NCBI GenBank assembly: GCA_021730635.1
Contig: JAJNNC010000008.1
Location: 310,001 to 374,000, forward strand
Source: Catalimonadaceae bacterium JC749
Lineage (GTDB): Bacteria > Bacteroidota > Bacteroidia > Cytophagales > Cyclobacteriaceae
Direction of reading: 5' to 3'
Length of the DNA stretch: 64,000 nucleotides
In this document: one piece after another, positions 26,716-36,674 of the stretch
How positions within the stretch are numbered: the first letter of the stretch is position 1
Layout of the letters: each line of letters opens with the position of its first letter
The notes under the pieces: generated by a model
Seen by the model: the letters and a program-made list of their open reading frames with translations, nothing else
What the model was told of the DNA's origin: nothing
The model's database searches: none
Program-made: the position numbers and the translations under genes

Positions 26716-27786
26716 TCAGGCTTTGCCTTCCTGCAGTTTTTCCGTATTTTCGGCAATGCGAAGTTTCTCGATAAGGTCGTCCAGATCGCCATCCATGACA
26801 GCCGACAGGTTGTAAATGGAATAGTTAATTCGGTGGTCTGTCACTCGTCCTTGGGGATAATTATAAGTGCGTATTTTATCTGAGCGGTCACCGCTCTTCA
26901 CCATAGAACGTCGCTGTGCTCCGATTTCTTCGTTTTGCCTTTCTACTTCCATCTCATACAAACGAGAACGTAACACCTGCAATGCTTTTTCAAAGTTTTT
27001 GATCTGTGATTTTTGATCCTGGCAAGTAACGACCATCCCTGTAGGAATATGAGTAAGCCTTACTGCTGAGTAGGTAGTATTTACTGACTGACCTCCCGGA
27101 CCACTGGAACAATAAGTATCTTTTCTAATGTCGTTCATATCAATTTCTACCTCCACCTCTTCCATTTCAGGGAGCACCGCCACGCTGGCTGCAGACGTAT
27201 GCACACGACCTTGGGTTTCCGTGGCAGGCACCCGCTGTACCCGATGCACCCCCGATTCAAATTTCATACGAGCATATACATCGTTACCGGAAACGGTGCT
27301 GATAATTTCTTTGTATCCTCCGGAAGAGCCTTCTGTTAAGTCCAGGATGCTCAGGTTCCAACCTTGTTGTTCAGCATAGCGCTGATACATCCGAAAAAGA
27401 TCTCCGGCAAAAATGGCTGCTTCATCCCCTCCGGTTCCTGCCCGGATCTCCAATATCACATTTTTACTGTCATTGGGATCCTTGGGAATCAACATCTGTT
27501 TGAGTGCTTCTTCCAGTTCTTCCTTCCTTGACTGCTGAATTTCTATCTCCTCTTTAGCCATCTGGCGAAATTCAGGATCTTTTTCAGTTTCCAGAACTTC
27601 TTTGGCACTGTTAATGTTGGCCTTTACCTCACGATATTCATTATATTTTTTTACTATTTTTTCCAAATCTTTGTATTCTTTACTCAATTTGGTATAATGC
27701 TTCATGTCAGCCATTGCATCTGGCTGCACAATCAGTTGACTTACTTCTTCAAATCTGGCTTTTACTGCTTCCAGTTTATCTATCAT
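26716..27786 (-). CDS. prfA: Peptide chain release factor 1
   Basis: RF1 recognises UAA and UAG stop codons and triggers hydrolysis of the peptidyl-tRNA. The 356 residues are standard length. The catalytic motif is in [20 protein letters not shown], and the codon-recognition tripeptide lies in [17 protein letters not shown] (P-A-T, the RF1 signature, not SPF of RF2). A Bacteroidota promoter lies 24-52 bases upstream. Two genes of unrelated or unknown function follow with 1- and 2-base gaps. Confidence 0.97.
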   Translation of the reverse strand: MIDKLEAVKARFEEVSQLIVQPDAMADMKHYTKLSKEYKDLEKIVKKYNEYREVKANINSAKEVLETEKDPEFRQMAKEEIEIQQSRKEELEEALKQMLIPKDPNDSKNVILEIRAGTGGDEAAIFAGDLFRMYQRYAEQQGWNLSILDLTEGSSGGYKEIISTVSGNDVYARMKFESGVHRVQRVPATETQGRVHTSAASVAVLPEMEEVEVEIDMNDIRKDTYCSSGPGGQSVNTTYSAVRLTHIPTGMVVTCQDQKSQIKNFEKALQVLRSRLYEMEVERQNEEIGAQRRSMVKSGDRSDKIRTYNYPQGRVTDHRINYSIYNLSAVMDGDLDDLIEKLRIAENTEKLQEGKA

Positions 27787-27809
27787 ACCTTTTAGCTTTT
27801 AGACTCAGA

Positions 27810-27838
27810 CAAAGTTAATGAATCGAATCATTATACAA
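27810..27838 (-). promoter_or_regulatory. prfA promoter (TTG-N18-TAACTTTG)
   Basis: On the minus strand TTG (27838-27836), 18 bases, then TAACTTTG (27817-27810) gives both elements of the Bacteroidota promoter. It lies 24 bases before the prfA ATG. This is one of the best promoter matches in the window. Confidence 0.7.
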
Positions 27839-28122
27839 TAACGCATTGGCCCTATGGATTTTTATAATATGTCAGGGCAGGTTGGTGTTTCATAGGCTAA
27901 CTAAACTTTACCCTTTATTAGAGTACTTAAATAGCTTCTTGCTTTCAAAAGCTGGAACAAAATTACTGTGTAACTTTTTAGGCTGAGATCAATTTTAAAA
28001 TGCAGGATAAACCTAAATATTGCGCTGATAAGCTGTAAGTGATGCTACTTATACTTATTACAAATTTTTCCATGTTAACGTGCTTTTAAAACAAACCAAT
28101 TTTAAGCTTATCTAAACTTCTT
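27839..28122. other. Intergenic region between prfA and the HAMP-GAF-PAS gene
   Basis: This stretch lies between divergent genes, outside the prfA promoter. It is AT-rich, with no open frame of note, no tRNA-like fold and no exact TAnnTTTG match facing the receptor gene at 28123. A short GCTTT/AAAGC dyad near 27940 is too small to interpret. Confidence 0.4.
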
Positions 28123-30240
28123 ATGAAGAAATCAGCCTTTACCATCGGTCGCAAGATATTTGGTGGATTCATCGCGCTCATTATTATTTTTACATTGAAT
28201 GCAACGGTTAGCATCTTTACAATAGACAGTAATAATCAAACTATTCGGCAAACAACAGAAATTATTGCTCCTTCTACCAAAGCTATCGATGAATTTCTCC
28301 TCTTAGTGACTGAGTCAAAAATGCTGATTACCAACTGGGTTTATTTGCAGAATAACATGGAAGACAAAGAAGCGCTGAAAGAGCTGCAAAATTTCCGGTA
28401 TCCTGAGCTCAAAGGCAAACTCTCTGATCTGGCCAAAGTGTGGGAAGACTCCACCCAGCGCCAAACCTTAGATTCAATCTTCGAGAACTTCGATGAGCTT
28501 ATCAGTATCGAAAAAGAAATTATGTCTAGCCTGGTTTCTTTTGAAGATTATGAAGATCCTATGGTAAAACTCCTGGCTGAAGAATCCATTGAAAGCGAAA
28601 TCCTCCCTCGTACCAACTTACTGAAAGCCCAACTTCATAAAATAAGTACTGTAAAAAGAGAAGAAGCAGATCAGGCGCAAACAAGCCTGGTAGGCTCCTC
28701 GGAAAAACTGAAACGCACTACGATTATTTTGGGCATAATCACTATCACGCTCGGATTGATTATAGCTATGTTCTTAACCCGGAATATTACCAGGCCAATC
28801 AATTATATCAAAAAGATCATCCTTAAATTATCCAAAGGCGATCTGCCAGAGGAAGACCAGAAGAATAGAAAGTTCAGTAAAGACGAAGTAGGCGAGATGG
28901 CACAGGCAGTAGATGGATTGGTGACCGGCTTGAGAGCTACTTCTAACTTCGCCGAAAATATTGGTAAAGGAAATTATCAGGCAGAGTTTAAACCACTCAG
29001 TGAAGCAGATGTTTTGGGAAATGCTTTGATCGAAATGAGAAATAACCTGCAAAGAGTAGCAGAGGAGGATCGCCGAAGAAACTGGGCAACAGAAGGAACC
29101 GCTAAATTTGGAGAAATTCTACGACAGAATAATCACAATGTCAATGAATTGTCCAATAGTATCCTTTCCCATTTAGTGAAATATATGGGTGCCAACCAGG
29201 GGGGGTTATATATTGTCCAGGATGATGCCGTTGCACAAGAACCTTATATGGCATTAGCCGCATGTTATGCCTGGGACAAGAAAAAATATATTGAGCAAAA
29301 GATTTACTTAGGTGAAGGCTTGGCCGGACAGGCCTGGCAGGAAAAGGATACTATTTATGTTACGGATGTTCCAGAAGATTATATTACTATTACTTCAGGT
29401 CTGGGAGATGCCAATCCGACCAGTATCTTGATTGTACCACTCATTGTAAATGAAGCTGTATATGGAGCAATAGAAATTGCTTCCTTCAATGAATTTGACC
29501 CATTTGAAATTGAATTTTTAGAGAAAATAGCAGAGAGCACAGCTTCCTCTATTTCTTCCGCAAAGATCAACAGCAGAACACAAAAATTACTGGAAGAATC
29601 CCAGCAGATGACAGAGCAAATGCAATCTCAAGAAGAAGAAATGCGTCAAAATATGGAAGAGCTTCAGGCTACACAGGAAGAAATGAACCGCAAACAACGT
29701 GAAATGGAAATTACTTTGCAAGAGGCTAAACAACGTGAAGAGCAATTTCTGGAGTCTGAAGGCAGATTACAAACTATTGTAAACAGTATTCCTAAATTCA
29801 TTTTCTGGAAAGACAAAGACCTTACTTTTCTGGGCTGTAATAGATTGTTTGCTAATCTGGCAGGCCTATCCTCTCCGGAAGAGGTTGTGGGCAAAACCGA
29901 CCATGATTTCTGGGCAAATGAAGCGGACTTATATCGTGCAGACGATCTAGAAGTAATAGAAAACAATAAGGCCAAACTGGATTATGAAGAATCTCAAACC
30001 AGCAAGAAAGGGGAAGAAACCTGGATGCGTACCAGCAGAGTTCCTTTACTGGATCATAGTGGTGAAGTAGTTGGCGTACTCGGTATTTTTGAAGATATCA
30101 CCGATCAAAAACAGCAGTTGACAGAACTGGAGCATTCCAAACAAAGACTGCAAGAAACAGAAGAAGAACTGTCACGCATCATGCAGGCACTTCAGAATAA
30201 AGGACTTAATATAGAAAATATCATTGGTAAGAAAAGCTAG
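28123..30240 (+). CDS. Membrane receptor with HAMP, GAF and PAS domains, no output domain
   Basis: A 705-residue membrane protein. TM1 is near 12-33, followed by a helical periplasmic sensor of about 160 residues (4HB_MCP-like) and TM2 near 195-216. The HAMP segment begins at TRNITRPINYIKKI. A GAF domain (about 340-490) with YVTDVPEDYITI and ASFNEFDPFEIEFLEKIAE follows, then a strongly charged coiled coil (EEMRQNMEELQATQEEMNRK). A PAS domain follows (NSIPKFIFWKDKDLTFLGCN, GKTDHDFW), closing with a PAC-type GIFEDITDQK. No histidine kinase, methyl-accepting or GGDEF domain follows; the protein ends in a short helix. It may signal through a partner by coiled-coil contact. The stop codon is part of a terminator stem. 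Confidence 0.85.
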   Translation: MKKSAFTIGRKIFGGFIALIIIFTLNATVSIFTIDSNNQTIRQTTEIIAPSTKAIDEFLLLVTESKMLITNWVYLQNNMEDKEALKELQNFRYPELKGKLSDLAKVWEDSTQRQTLDSIFENFDELISIEKEIMSSLVSFEDYEDPMVKLLAEESIESEILPRTNLLKAQLHKISTVKREEADQAQTSLVGSSEKLKRTTIILGIITITLGLIIAMFLTRNITRPINYIKKIILKLSKGDLPEEDQKNRKFSKDEVGEMAQAVDGLVTGLRATSNFAENIGKGNYQAEFKPLSEADVLGNALIEMRNNLQRVAEEDRRRNWATEGTAKFGEILRQNNHNVNELSNSILSHLVKYMGANQGGLYIVQDDAVAQEPYMALAACYAWDKKKYIEQKIYLGEGLAGQAWQEKDTIYVTDVPEDYITITSGLGDANPTSILIVPLIVNEAVYGAIEIASFNEFDPFEIEFLEKIAESTASSISSAKINSRTQKLLEESQQMTEQMQSQEEEMRQNMEELQATQEEMNRKQREMEITLQEAKQREEQFLESEGRLQTIVNSIPKFIFWKDKDLTFLGCNRLFANLAGLSSPEEVVGKTDHDFWANEADLYRADDLEVIENNKAKLDYEESQTSKKGEETWMRTSRVPLLDHSGEVVGVLGIFEDITDQKQQLTELEHSKQRLQETEEELSRIMQALQNKGLNIENIIGKKS

Positions 30241-30262
30241 GTTATTCTGAGCTAACCTAGCT
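30235..30262. terminator. Bidirectional terminator between convergent genes
   Basis: A perfect 10-bp stem, AGCTAGGTTA (30235-30244) and TAACCTAGCT (30253-30262), encloses an 8-base loop. It is followed by GAATTTTCTTG on the plus strand and TTTTCTTACC on the minus strand. It lies between the receptor gene, whose TAG stop is inside the stem, and the convergent arginine decarboxylase gene, so it can serve both. Confidence 0.7.
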
Positions 30263-30279
30263 GAATTTTCTTGTCTACT

Positions 30280-31671
30280 TTAGATATATCCTAAAATATT
30301 CAGCATTGTTTCGCTATCCTGCTCTTCTGCAAATAAACTGTATTGAAATTTACCCTGAGTATCCCTGTTTACTACCACATGACGAGGAGCAGGAATCAGA
30401 CAGTGTTGAATGCCACCGTAGCCTCCAATAGATTCTTGGTAGGCTCCAGTGTTGAAAAAGCCCACGTATAATTTTTCCTGTCCTCTGATCTTCGGCAGAA
30501 ACACTTCATTTCTGTGTGCTTCCGAGTTATAATAATCCATACTATCACAAGTAAGCCCTCCGAGATTTACCTTTTGATATTCCACATTCCAGTGATTAAC
30601 AGGTAACATGATGTATTTTTTATTTAGCCCCCAGGTATCGGGTAATTGCGTAATAAAAGAGCCATCAATCATATACCATAACTCTTTGTCATTCTGCAAT
30701 TTTTGGTCTAACACAGAATAAATGATCGCGCCGCTCTCCCCTACCGTAAAAATACCGAATTCCGTCAGGATATGGGGGGTGGGCACGTTGTTTTCCTGAC
30801 ATATAGATTGTATGGTTTCTATGATTTGCTCAGTCACATATTGATAGTCGTAGGTAAACCACAATGAATTTTTTACCGGAAATCCGCCTCCAATGTCTAT
30901 GGTATCCAGTTCAGGGCAAATTTTCTTCAGCTCGCAATACATGTAAACAAAGCGGCTCAGTTCACTCCAATAATAAGCAGAATCATCTATCCCCTGGTTA
31001 ACAAAAACATGTAGCATTTTCAAAGAGATCTTTGGATTGGACTGAATCCGCTCTTTGTAGAAATTGATAATATCGTTGTAGCGTATACCCAGGCGAGAAG
31101 TATATAATTCAAAACGTGGCGTTTCATCAGAAGCCACCCGGATACCTACCTGAAACGGTCTTTCTATTTTTTTTTCATAAAACTCTAACTCTCCCAGGTT
31201 GTCTAAAACAGGAATACAATTTCGGAAGCCGCTGTTAACCATATCACTTATGTACTGGCGATAGAGCTCCCGCTTGAACCCATTGCAGACAATAAACATG
31301 TCTTTACTGATCAGGTTTCGCTCATACAGGCGACGGATAATAGCAATATCAAAACCAGAGGAGGTTTCCAGATGTATTTCGTTCTTTAAGGCTTCTCTGA
31401 TCACAAATTCAAAGTGGGAAGATTTCGTACAGTAACAGTACTGATAAGAGCCCTGATAATTGTATTTTTTCATCGCATTGTTAAACAAGCGCTTTCCTTT
31501 CTGGATGCTATCACTGATTTTAGGCAAATATGTGATTTTGACTGGTGTTCCGAATTGCTCAACTATCTCCATGAGAGGTACTCCATGAAAATTAAGATTG
31601 TCATCGGTTACACTAAAGTCTTCGGTAGGAAAGTCAAAAGTCTGGCGAATCAGATCAATATATCTTCTCAT
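30280..31671 (-). CDS. speA: Arginine decarboxylase (PLP fold III)
   Basis: This enzyme decarboxylates arginine to agmatine, the entry to polyamine synthesis. The 463 residues match the Bacteroidota-type SpeA family, which is shorter than the Escherichia coli enzyme. The N-terminus has NLNFHGVPLMEIVEQFGTPV, followed by the PLP-lysine strand YCYCTKSSHFEFV, the glycine loop DTIDIGGGFPV, and a C-terminal VGFFNTGAYQESIGG that supplies the second active-site half. It faces argS across a 117-base gap; both use arginine, but no shared operator is apparent. Ornithine or diaminopimelate decarboxylase would be the main alternatives, and the overall pattern favours arginine. Confidence 0.87.
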   Translation of the reverse strand: MRRYIDLIRQTFDFPTEDFSVTDDNLNFHGVPLMEIVEQFGTPVKITYLPKISDSIQKGKRLFNNAMKKYNYQGSYQYCYCTKSSHFEFVIREALKNEIHLETSSGFDIAIIRRLYERNLISKDMFIVCNGFKRELYRQYISDMVNSGFRNCIPVLDNLGELEFYEKKIERPFQVGIRVASDETPRFELYTSRLGIRYNDIINFYKERIQSNPKISLKMLHVFVNQGIDDSAYYWSELSRFVYMYCELKKICPELDTIDIGGGFPVKNSLWFTYDYQYVTEQIIETIQSICQENNVPTPHILTEFGIFTVGESGAIIYSVLDQKLQNDKELWYMIDGSFITQLPDTWGLNKKYIMLPVNHWNVEYQKVNLGGLTCDSMDYYNSEAHRNEVFLPKIRGQEKLYVGFFNTGAYQESIGGYGGIQHCLIPAPRHVVVNRDTQGKFQYSLFAEEQDSETMLNILGYI

Positions 31672-31788
31672 TGTAAAAAGTTAGCTAGTGGATCAAATAT
31701 TAGGCATGCAATATTGATATTATTTTAACATCTTTGCAAAGTTTATACACACCCTTTTGTTTATTGCTTATAACTGAATTTTGTTGAG

Positions 31789-33597
31789 ATGGATATAGAA
31801 AAGCGTATAAAATCAAAAATTAATGAGGCTTTTCATACGCTGTATGCACATACTTTTGATGAAAACGACATTAAACTACAGCCAACTCGTAAAGAATTTA
31901 AAGGTTCCTATACTTTCGTTACTTTTCCGTATGCCAGTATCACCAGGAAAAATCCTCAGGCTTCGGCAGAAGAAATTGGTAATTATCTTAAAAGTAATAG
32001 TAACATCATTCAGGACTTTAATGTTGTCAAAGGCTTTTTAAATTTAGAAATTAATCATACCGCTTGGCTGGAGCTATTCAAGTCCATTATAAATACACCA
32101 CGGGAGAAACATCTTCCTTATGGCTATCAAACCATGCACGGACAGAAGGTAATGGTAGAATTTTCTTCTCCTAATACCAATAAACCATTGCATCTGGGCC
32201 ACCTCCGCAATAATTTCTTAGGGTATTCTTTGTCAAGGATACTAAGCGCCTACGGATATACCGTGCGCAAAGTAAACCTGGTGAATGATCGCGGTATTCA
32301 TATTTGCAAATCTATGCTGGCTTATCAGAAATTCGGGCATGGGGAAACTCCTGCCTCCTCCGGTATCAAAGGGGATCATCTGGTAGGACAATATTATGTA
32401 CGCTTTGACCAGGAATATAAAAAGCAAGTGCAGACTTTGGTTGAGCAGGGAATGGAGGAAGAAACAGCTAAAAAACAATCGCCACTGATAGAAGAAGCGC
32501 AGGAGATGTTACAACGATGGGAGCAGGGCGACTCATCTGTACGCAACCTGTGGAAAACAATGAACCAATGGGTTTATGAAGGATTCAACGAAACTTACCA
32601 AAACATAGGGGTAAGCTTTGATAAAATTTACTACGAGTCGGATACCTATCTGCTGGGGAAAGACATTGTAGAGGAAGGCCTAGAAAAAGGGGTGTTCTTC
32701 AGAAAAGAGGATGGTTCTGTCTGGGTAGATCTTGCTGATGAAGGACTTGATCAAAAACTATTGCTCAGGGCAGATGGCACCTCTGTTTACATGACACAAG
32801 ATCTGGGTACCGCCGATCTGCGTTATCAGGATAATCCGTTCGATAAACTGGTCTATGTGGTCGGCAATGAGCAGGATTATCATTTTGAAGTGCTTTTTAA
32901 AATATTGGGTAAACTTGAGCGGCCCTATGCACCGGGTTTGTATCACCTTTCTTATGGCATGGTAGATTTACCTTCTGGCAAAATGAAATCCAGGGAAGGA
33001 ACCGTTGTGGATGCCGACGATCTGGTAAAGGAAATGGTACAAACAGCTCAGGCACAAACGGAAGAACTGGGTAAAATTGAAGGATTCACGGAAGCGCAAG
33101 CGCAAGAACTTTACAGGGTATTAGGTATGGGAGCGCTCAAATATTTCCTGTTAAAGGTAGACCCGAAGAAACGGATGCTTTTTAACCCGGTAGAATCTGT
33201 GCAATTTCAGGGCAATACGGCTCCTTTCATACAATATACTTATGCACGGATTTCTGCCATTCTGCGTAAAGCCGAGGAAACCGGTTTGGCCCTTACCGAT
33301 ACAAAAGCTTTCGCTCATTTGGAAACTTTACAACCCGCCGAAGCTGAAGTCATACGGCTTATGGTAGATTTTCCTCAAAAACTGGCTATGGCTGCCGATG
33401 AGTACAACCCTTCCGTGCTGGCCCAATATGTTTACGAACTTGCTAAAGAATATAATCGTTTCTATACCGAGGTTTCAATTTTTAATGAAAAAGACCCGCA
33501 AGCTTTGGCTTTCAGAGTCGTATTTTCAGCCACTACCGCTGAAATCATTAAAAATGCAATGGACCTGTTAGGTATCCAGGTACCTGAAAGAATGTAA
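31789..33597 (+). CDS. argS: Arginyl-tRNA synthetase
   Basis: Class I aminoacyl-tRNA synthetase that charges tRNA-Arg. The 602 residues include the N-terminal additional domain (residues 1-110), the HIGH-type motif in SSPNTNKPLHLGHLRNNFLG, the KMSKS-type loop in LPSGKMKSREGTVVDADDL, and the DALR anticodon-binding domain with YTYARISAILRKAEE and EYNRFYTEVSIF. The SGKMKSREG variant with Met-Lys-Ser is normal for the Bacteroidota form. It heads an apparent operon with the glutathione peroxidase and menA genes, with gaps of 0 and 4 bases. Confidence 0.97.
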   Translation: MDIEKRIKSKINEAFHTLYAHTFDENDIKLQPTRKEFKGSYTFVTFPYASITRKNPQASAEEIGNYLKSNSNIIQDFNVVKGFLNLEINHTAWLELFKSIINTPREKHLPYGYQTMHGQKVMVEFSSPNTNKPLHLGHLRNNFLGYSLSRILSAYGYTVRKVNLVNDRGIHICKSMLAYQKFGHGETPASSGIKGDHLVGQYYVRFDQEYKKQVQTLVEQGMEEETAKKQSPLIEEAQEMLQRWEQGDSSVRNLWKTMNQWVYEGFNETYQNIGVSFDKIYYESDTYLLGKDIVEEGLEKGVFFRKEDGSVWVDLADEGLDQKLLLRADGTSVYMTQDLGTADLRYQDNPFDKLVYVVGNEQDYHFEVLFKILGKLERPYAPGLYHLSYGMVDLPSGKMKSREGTVVDADDLVKEMVQTAQAQTEELGKIEGFTEAQAQELYRVLGMGALKYFLLKVDPKKRMLFNPVESVQFQGNTAPFIQYTYARISAILRKAEETGLALTDTKAFAHLETLQPAEAEVIRLMVDFPQKLAMAADEYNPSVLAQYVYELAKEYNRFYTEVSIFNEKDPQALAFRVVFSATTAEIIKNAMDLLGIQVPERM

Positions 33598-34146
33598 ATG
33601 ATGAAACTGTTAGTTGTACTCATGGTTCTGGCCTTCACGCCCTTGGCTCATCGCATGACAGAGAAAAATAATACAGCTTCTTTTTATGATTTTACCCTGA
33701 AAAATATAAAGGGTGAAGTCATCCACTTTTCCCAATTTAAAGGGAAAAAGGTACTATTAGTAAATGTAGCTTCTCAGTGTGGGTACACGCCACAGTATGC
33801 AGACTTGCAAAAGCTTTACGAAACTCATCAGGAGCGCTTGGTGATTCTGGGCTTTCCGGCTAATAATTTTGGCGGGCAAGAGCCGGGCTCTCATGAAGAA
33901 ATAGCCAGCTTTTGCGAAACCCAATACGGTATTACCTTTCCTATCTTTGAGAAAATATCTGTCAGAGGCGTTGATAAGCATCCTTTGTATAGATGGCTGA
34001 GCGATACTCACCTCAATGGCTGGAATGACCAGGAACCTACTTGGAATTTCTGTAAGTATCTGGTAGACGAAAAAGGGAAATTGGTTCAATTCTTCCCTTC
34101 TCAGGTAAGCCCAACTTCTGAAACACTTCTTTCTTATATTCGCTAA
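33598..34146 (+). CDS. Glutathione peroxidase family thiol peroxidase, exported
   Basis: A thioredoxin-fold peroxidase that reduces hydrogen or lipid peroxides. The catalytic tetrad is present: Cys61 in ASQCGYTPQY, Gln94 in FGGQEPG, and Trp149-Asn150 in EPTWNFCKYL. A further cysteine (C106, SFCETQYG) fits the thioredoxin-dependent two-cysteine mechanism. The first 19 residues (KLLVVLMVLAFTPLAHR) are hydrophobic and probably act as a signal or anchor, placing it in the periplasm. Starts at 33598 and 33601 are both possible. In bacillithiol organisms the reductant is more likely thioredoxin than glutathione. Confidence 0.93.
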   Translation: MMKLLVVLMVLAFTPLAHRMTEKNNTASFYDFTLKNIKGEVIHFSQFKGKKVLLVNVASQCGYTPQYADLQKLYETHQERLVILGFPANNFGGQEPGSHEEIASFCETQYGITFPIFEKISVRGVDKHPLYRWLSDTHLNGWNDQEPTWNFCKYLVDEKGKLVQFFPSQVSPTSETLLSYIR

Positions 34147-34150
34147 CCGT

Positions 34151-35056
34151 ATGCGTCAACTGAGCCCTTGGATTCTGGCAGCCCGACCCCGCACCTTGCC
34201 GCTGGCACTGGCCAGCATAGGCATGGGAGCCTTTTTGGCTGCCTCAGTTGATGCCTTCCGGATTAATGTTTTTTTGCTTAGTGCCCTTACCACGGTTTTT
34301 CTGCAAGTGTTATCCAATCTGGCCAATGACTACGGTGATTCCATTCATGGAGCAGACAGCGCCGAGCGGGAAGGGCCTACCCGAGCTGTGCAAGCAGGAT
34401 ATATCTCCCTGCAAACAATGAAAAAAGCAATTGTTGGATTTGCTTTATTGTCTTTCTTCTGTGGCATTGCTTTGATACTCACTGCCTTAGGCTTACAATT
34501 GAAGACTGTTTTGTTTTTCCTTTCTGTGGGTGTGATGGCTATTATCGCTGCCATCACCTATACTTCAGGAAACAAACCCTATGGGTATGCCGGACTGGGC
34601 GATGCATCTGTATTAATCTTCTTTGGCTTGGTAGGTGTGCTGGGTTCATTTTATCTGCATACCCATTATCTAGACTGGCCCTATCTGCTTCCGGCATTGA
34701 GTTGCGGTCTTTTTTCAACCGCTGTACTCAACCTGAATAATATCCGTGATATTAAAACAGACAGCATCGCCGGAAAAAAATCCATTCCTGTCCGTATCGG
34801 ACGACAGCGTGCCGTTATCTATCATTGGTCGCTTTTGCTATCTGGTATGGCTGTTTCTGTACTATATGTTTTTCTGAATTTTCGCTCATATACACAATTA
34901 CTTTTTCTGATCTGCTTACCCCTTTTGATTAAAAACGGATTGGCCGTACAACGCAAGCAGCAAGCCAAAGAATTAGATCCTTACCTGAAACAGATGGCGA
35001 TTACTACTTTACTCTATGTACTCACTTTTGGCTTGGGGAACTTACTTGAGTTTTAA
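34151..35056 (+). CDS. menA: 1,4-dihydroxy-2-naphthoate polyprenyltransferase
   Basis: MenA attaches the isoprenoid tail to DHNA, forming demethylmenaquinone. The 301 residues contain about eight transmembrane helices. The first aspartate-rich prenyl-diphosphate motif is in LANDYGDSIHGAD, followed by REGPTRAVQAG. The second region has LNLNNIRDIKTDSIAGKKSIPVRIG, the NxxRDxxxD motif for Mg2+ binding. No other men genes are nearby. Gene order places it with argS and the peroxidase, probably cotranscribed. Confidence 0.95.
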   Translation: MRQLSPWILAARPRTLPLALASIGMGAFLAASVDAFRINVFLLSALTTVFLQVLSNLANDYGDSIHGADSAEREGPTRAVQAGYISLQTMKKAIVGFALLSFFCGIALILTALGLQLKTVLFFLSVGVMAIIAAITYTSGNKPYGYAGLGDASVLIFFGLVGVLGSFYLHTHYLDWPYLLPALSCGLFSTAVLNLNNIRDIKTDSIAGKKSIPVRIGRQRAVIYHWSLLLSGMAVSVLYVFLNFRSYTQLLFLICLPLLIKNGLAVQRKQQAKELDPYLKQMAITTLLYVLTFGLGNLLEF

Positions 35057-35166
35057 GCATTTCTATTAGGAATCTTACATTTCTATACCTTAATTACCAA
35101 AAAGATAATCAGCTTCCTTTCTCTATCGTATACATGGTAAACATTTATCAGTAAAAACTTATTCCT

Positions 35167-36012
35167 ATGAAAAGTATTCTAGTTCCTACTGATTTTTCTG
35201 AACAAGCGGCTTACGCTTTGGATTTGGCCTATGGTATTGCTAGAAAAAGTGGTAGTGCAATCAAACTACTGAATGTAGTAGAAGCACCTCACGGTACCTC
35301 CTTCAATGCGATGGGTGAAGTAGTAGCTCCTGACGGAATGGACGCTGTTTTTTTTGTGCAATTGGTAGATAAAATCAAGGAGCGCCTGCAAGCGACAGCC
35401 ACCAATGCCAAATATCAGGATATCGATATAGCTTCCCATGTAGAAGTGGGAAATCCCTATGAACATATTTCCAGAACCATTGCAGGCCAGGCGGTAGACT
35501 TGGTAGTGATGGGAACACAGGGAAGCAGCGGCATGGAAGAAATTCTGGTAGGTTCTAATACTGAAAAAGTGGTTAGGAGAGCCAAATGCCCGGTGCTCAC
35601 CGTGAAAAGTCCGGTAGAAGCCGACAGTATCAAAAATATCGTATTTGCTACCAATATGAGAGATAACCAGGAGCGGGTGATCAAAGAACTCACCAAACTG
35701 CAGCAGTTATTTGATGCGACCATCCATATTGTAAGCATAAATACCCCTGCCAATTTTGAAACTGACCGGTTTTACAAAAAAGAAATGAAGAAATTTGTGG
35801 ATAAGTATCATTTAGCGCATTATACGCTGAACGTATACAATGATGATGTGGAGGAAGATGGCATTATTTATTTTGCGGAGGATATTGATGCAGATATGAT
35901 CGCCATAGCCACTCATGGCCGTACGGGGATCAGCCATTTATTGAGTGGTAGCATTGCAGAAGATATCGTCAACCATGCCAAACGTCCGGTTTGGACTTTT
36001 AACCTTCATTAA
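35167..36012 (+). CDS. Tandem universal stress protein
   Basis: Two Usp domains in one 281-residue chain. The first (1-145) begins MKSILVPTDFSEQAAYALDLA and ends with the ATP-binding loop VVMGTQGSSGMEEILVGSNTEKVVRRAKCPVLTV. The second (about 155-281) is more divergent at its start (IVFATNMRDNQERV) but keeps IAIATHGRTGISHLLSGSIAEDIVN. Both G-2x-G-9x-G-S/T-type loops are present, so ATP binding is likely. A cytosolic stress protein of unclear target. It converges on pyrE with only one base between the stops. Confidence 0.93.
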   Translation: MKSILVPTDFSEQAAYALDLAYGIARKSGSAIKLLNVVEAPHGTSFNAMGEVVAPDGMDAVFFVQLVDKIKERLQATATNAKYQDIDIASHVEVGNPYEHISRTIAGQAVDLVVMGTQGSSGMEEILVGSNTEKVVRRAKCPVLTVKSPVEADSIKNIVFATNMRDNQERVIKELTKLQQLFDATIHIVSINTPANFETDRFYKKEMKKFVDKYHLAHYTLNVYNDDVEEDGIIYFAEDIDADMIAIATHGRTGISHLLSGSIAEDIVNHAKRPVWTFNLH

Positions 36013-36013
36013 G

Positions 36014-36670
36014 CTAATTTTGACCCCAAGTCTCTGGAGATTTTCTCCATGCCTGTAAAGAGGTGAGATCAGAAGCAGAAATGAGTTGCTGGTCTATGGC
36101 TTCTTTAATCAAGATGTCGTAACTGCATAAGGAAGTAAAAGCTACTTCAGCATTGGCGAAAAGTTGCCTTGCCTGGTCAAATCCATAGGTAAAAACAGCA
36201 ATCAAGCCTGACACCTCCAGTCCCAGAAGATCTAAAGCTGCCACAGCTTTCAAAGAACTACCGCCCGTTGAAACTAAATCTTCAATCACAATCACCTGCT
36301 GTCCGGGAATTACTTCTCCTTCAACCAGATTTTCCATCCCATGTCCTTTTGGATTTGACCTTACATACAGGAAAGGTAAGTCTAACAGGTCGGCTACCAA
36401 TACCCCCTGAGGTATCCCGGCGGTAGCTACGCCTGCGACGGCTTCTGCCTCAGGAAAACGCTTTTTGACCTTATCTGCCAACGCTTGCTTGACATAACTT
36501 CTCACCTGGGGGTAAGAAAGGGTAATACGGCCGTCACAATAAATGGGAGACTTCCAGCCAGAGGCCCAGGTAAAAGGATGGTGCGTGTTTAACTTTACAG
36601 CACCGATTTCCAGTAGCATTCTGGCGATATGTTCGGCTACCGAACTATCTTTTCCACTTAATCCATTCAT
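36014..36670 (-). CDS. pyrE: Orotate phosphoribosyltransferase
   Basis: PyrE makes orotidine 5'-phosphate from orotate and PRPP in pyrimidine synthesis. The 218 residues carry FTWASGWKSPIYCDGR, the family start, then VAGVATAGIPQGVLVADLL and the PRPP-binding signature QQVIVIEDLVSTGGSSLKAV. The C-terminal tail is slightly longer than in Escherichia coli. The start at 36670 is the only ATG before the first conserved helix. A promoter -7 element ends four bases upstream of this ATG, so the mRNA would be leaderless or nearly so. No other pyr genes are in the window. Confidence 0.95.
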   Translation of the reverse strand: MNGLSGKDSSVAEHIARMLLEIGAVKLNTHHPFTWASGWKSPIYCDGRITLSYPQVRSYVKQALADKVKKRFPEAEAVAGVATAGIPQGVLVADLLDLPFLYVRSNPKGHGMENLVEGEVIPGQQVIVIEDLVSTGGSSLKAVAALDLLGLEVSGLIAVFTYGFDQARQLFANAEVAFTSLCSYDILIKEAIDQQLISASDLTSLQAWRKSPETWGQN

Positions 36671-36674
36671 ATTA

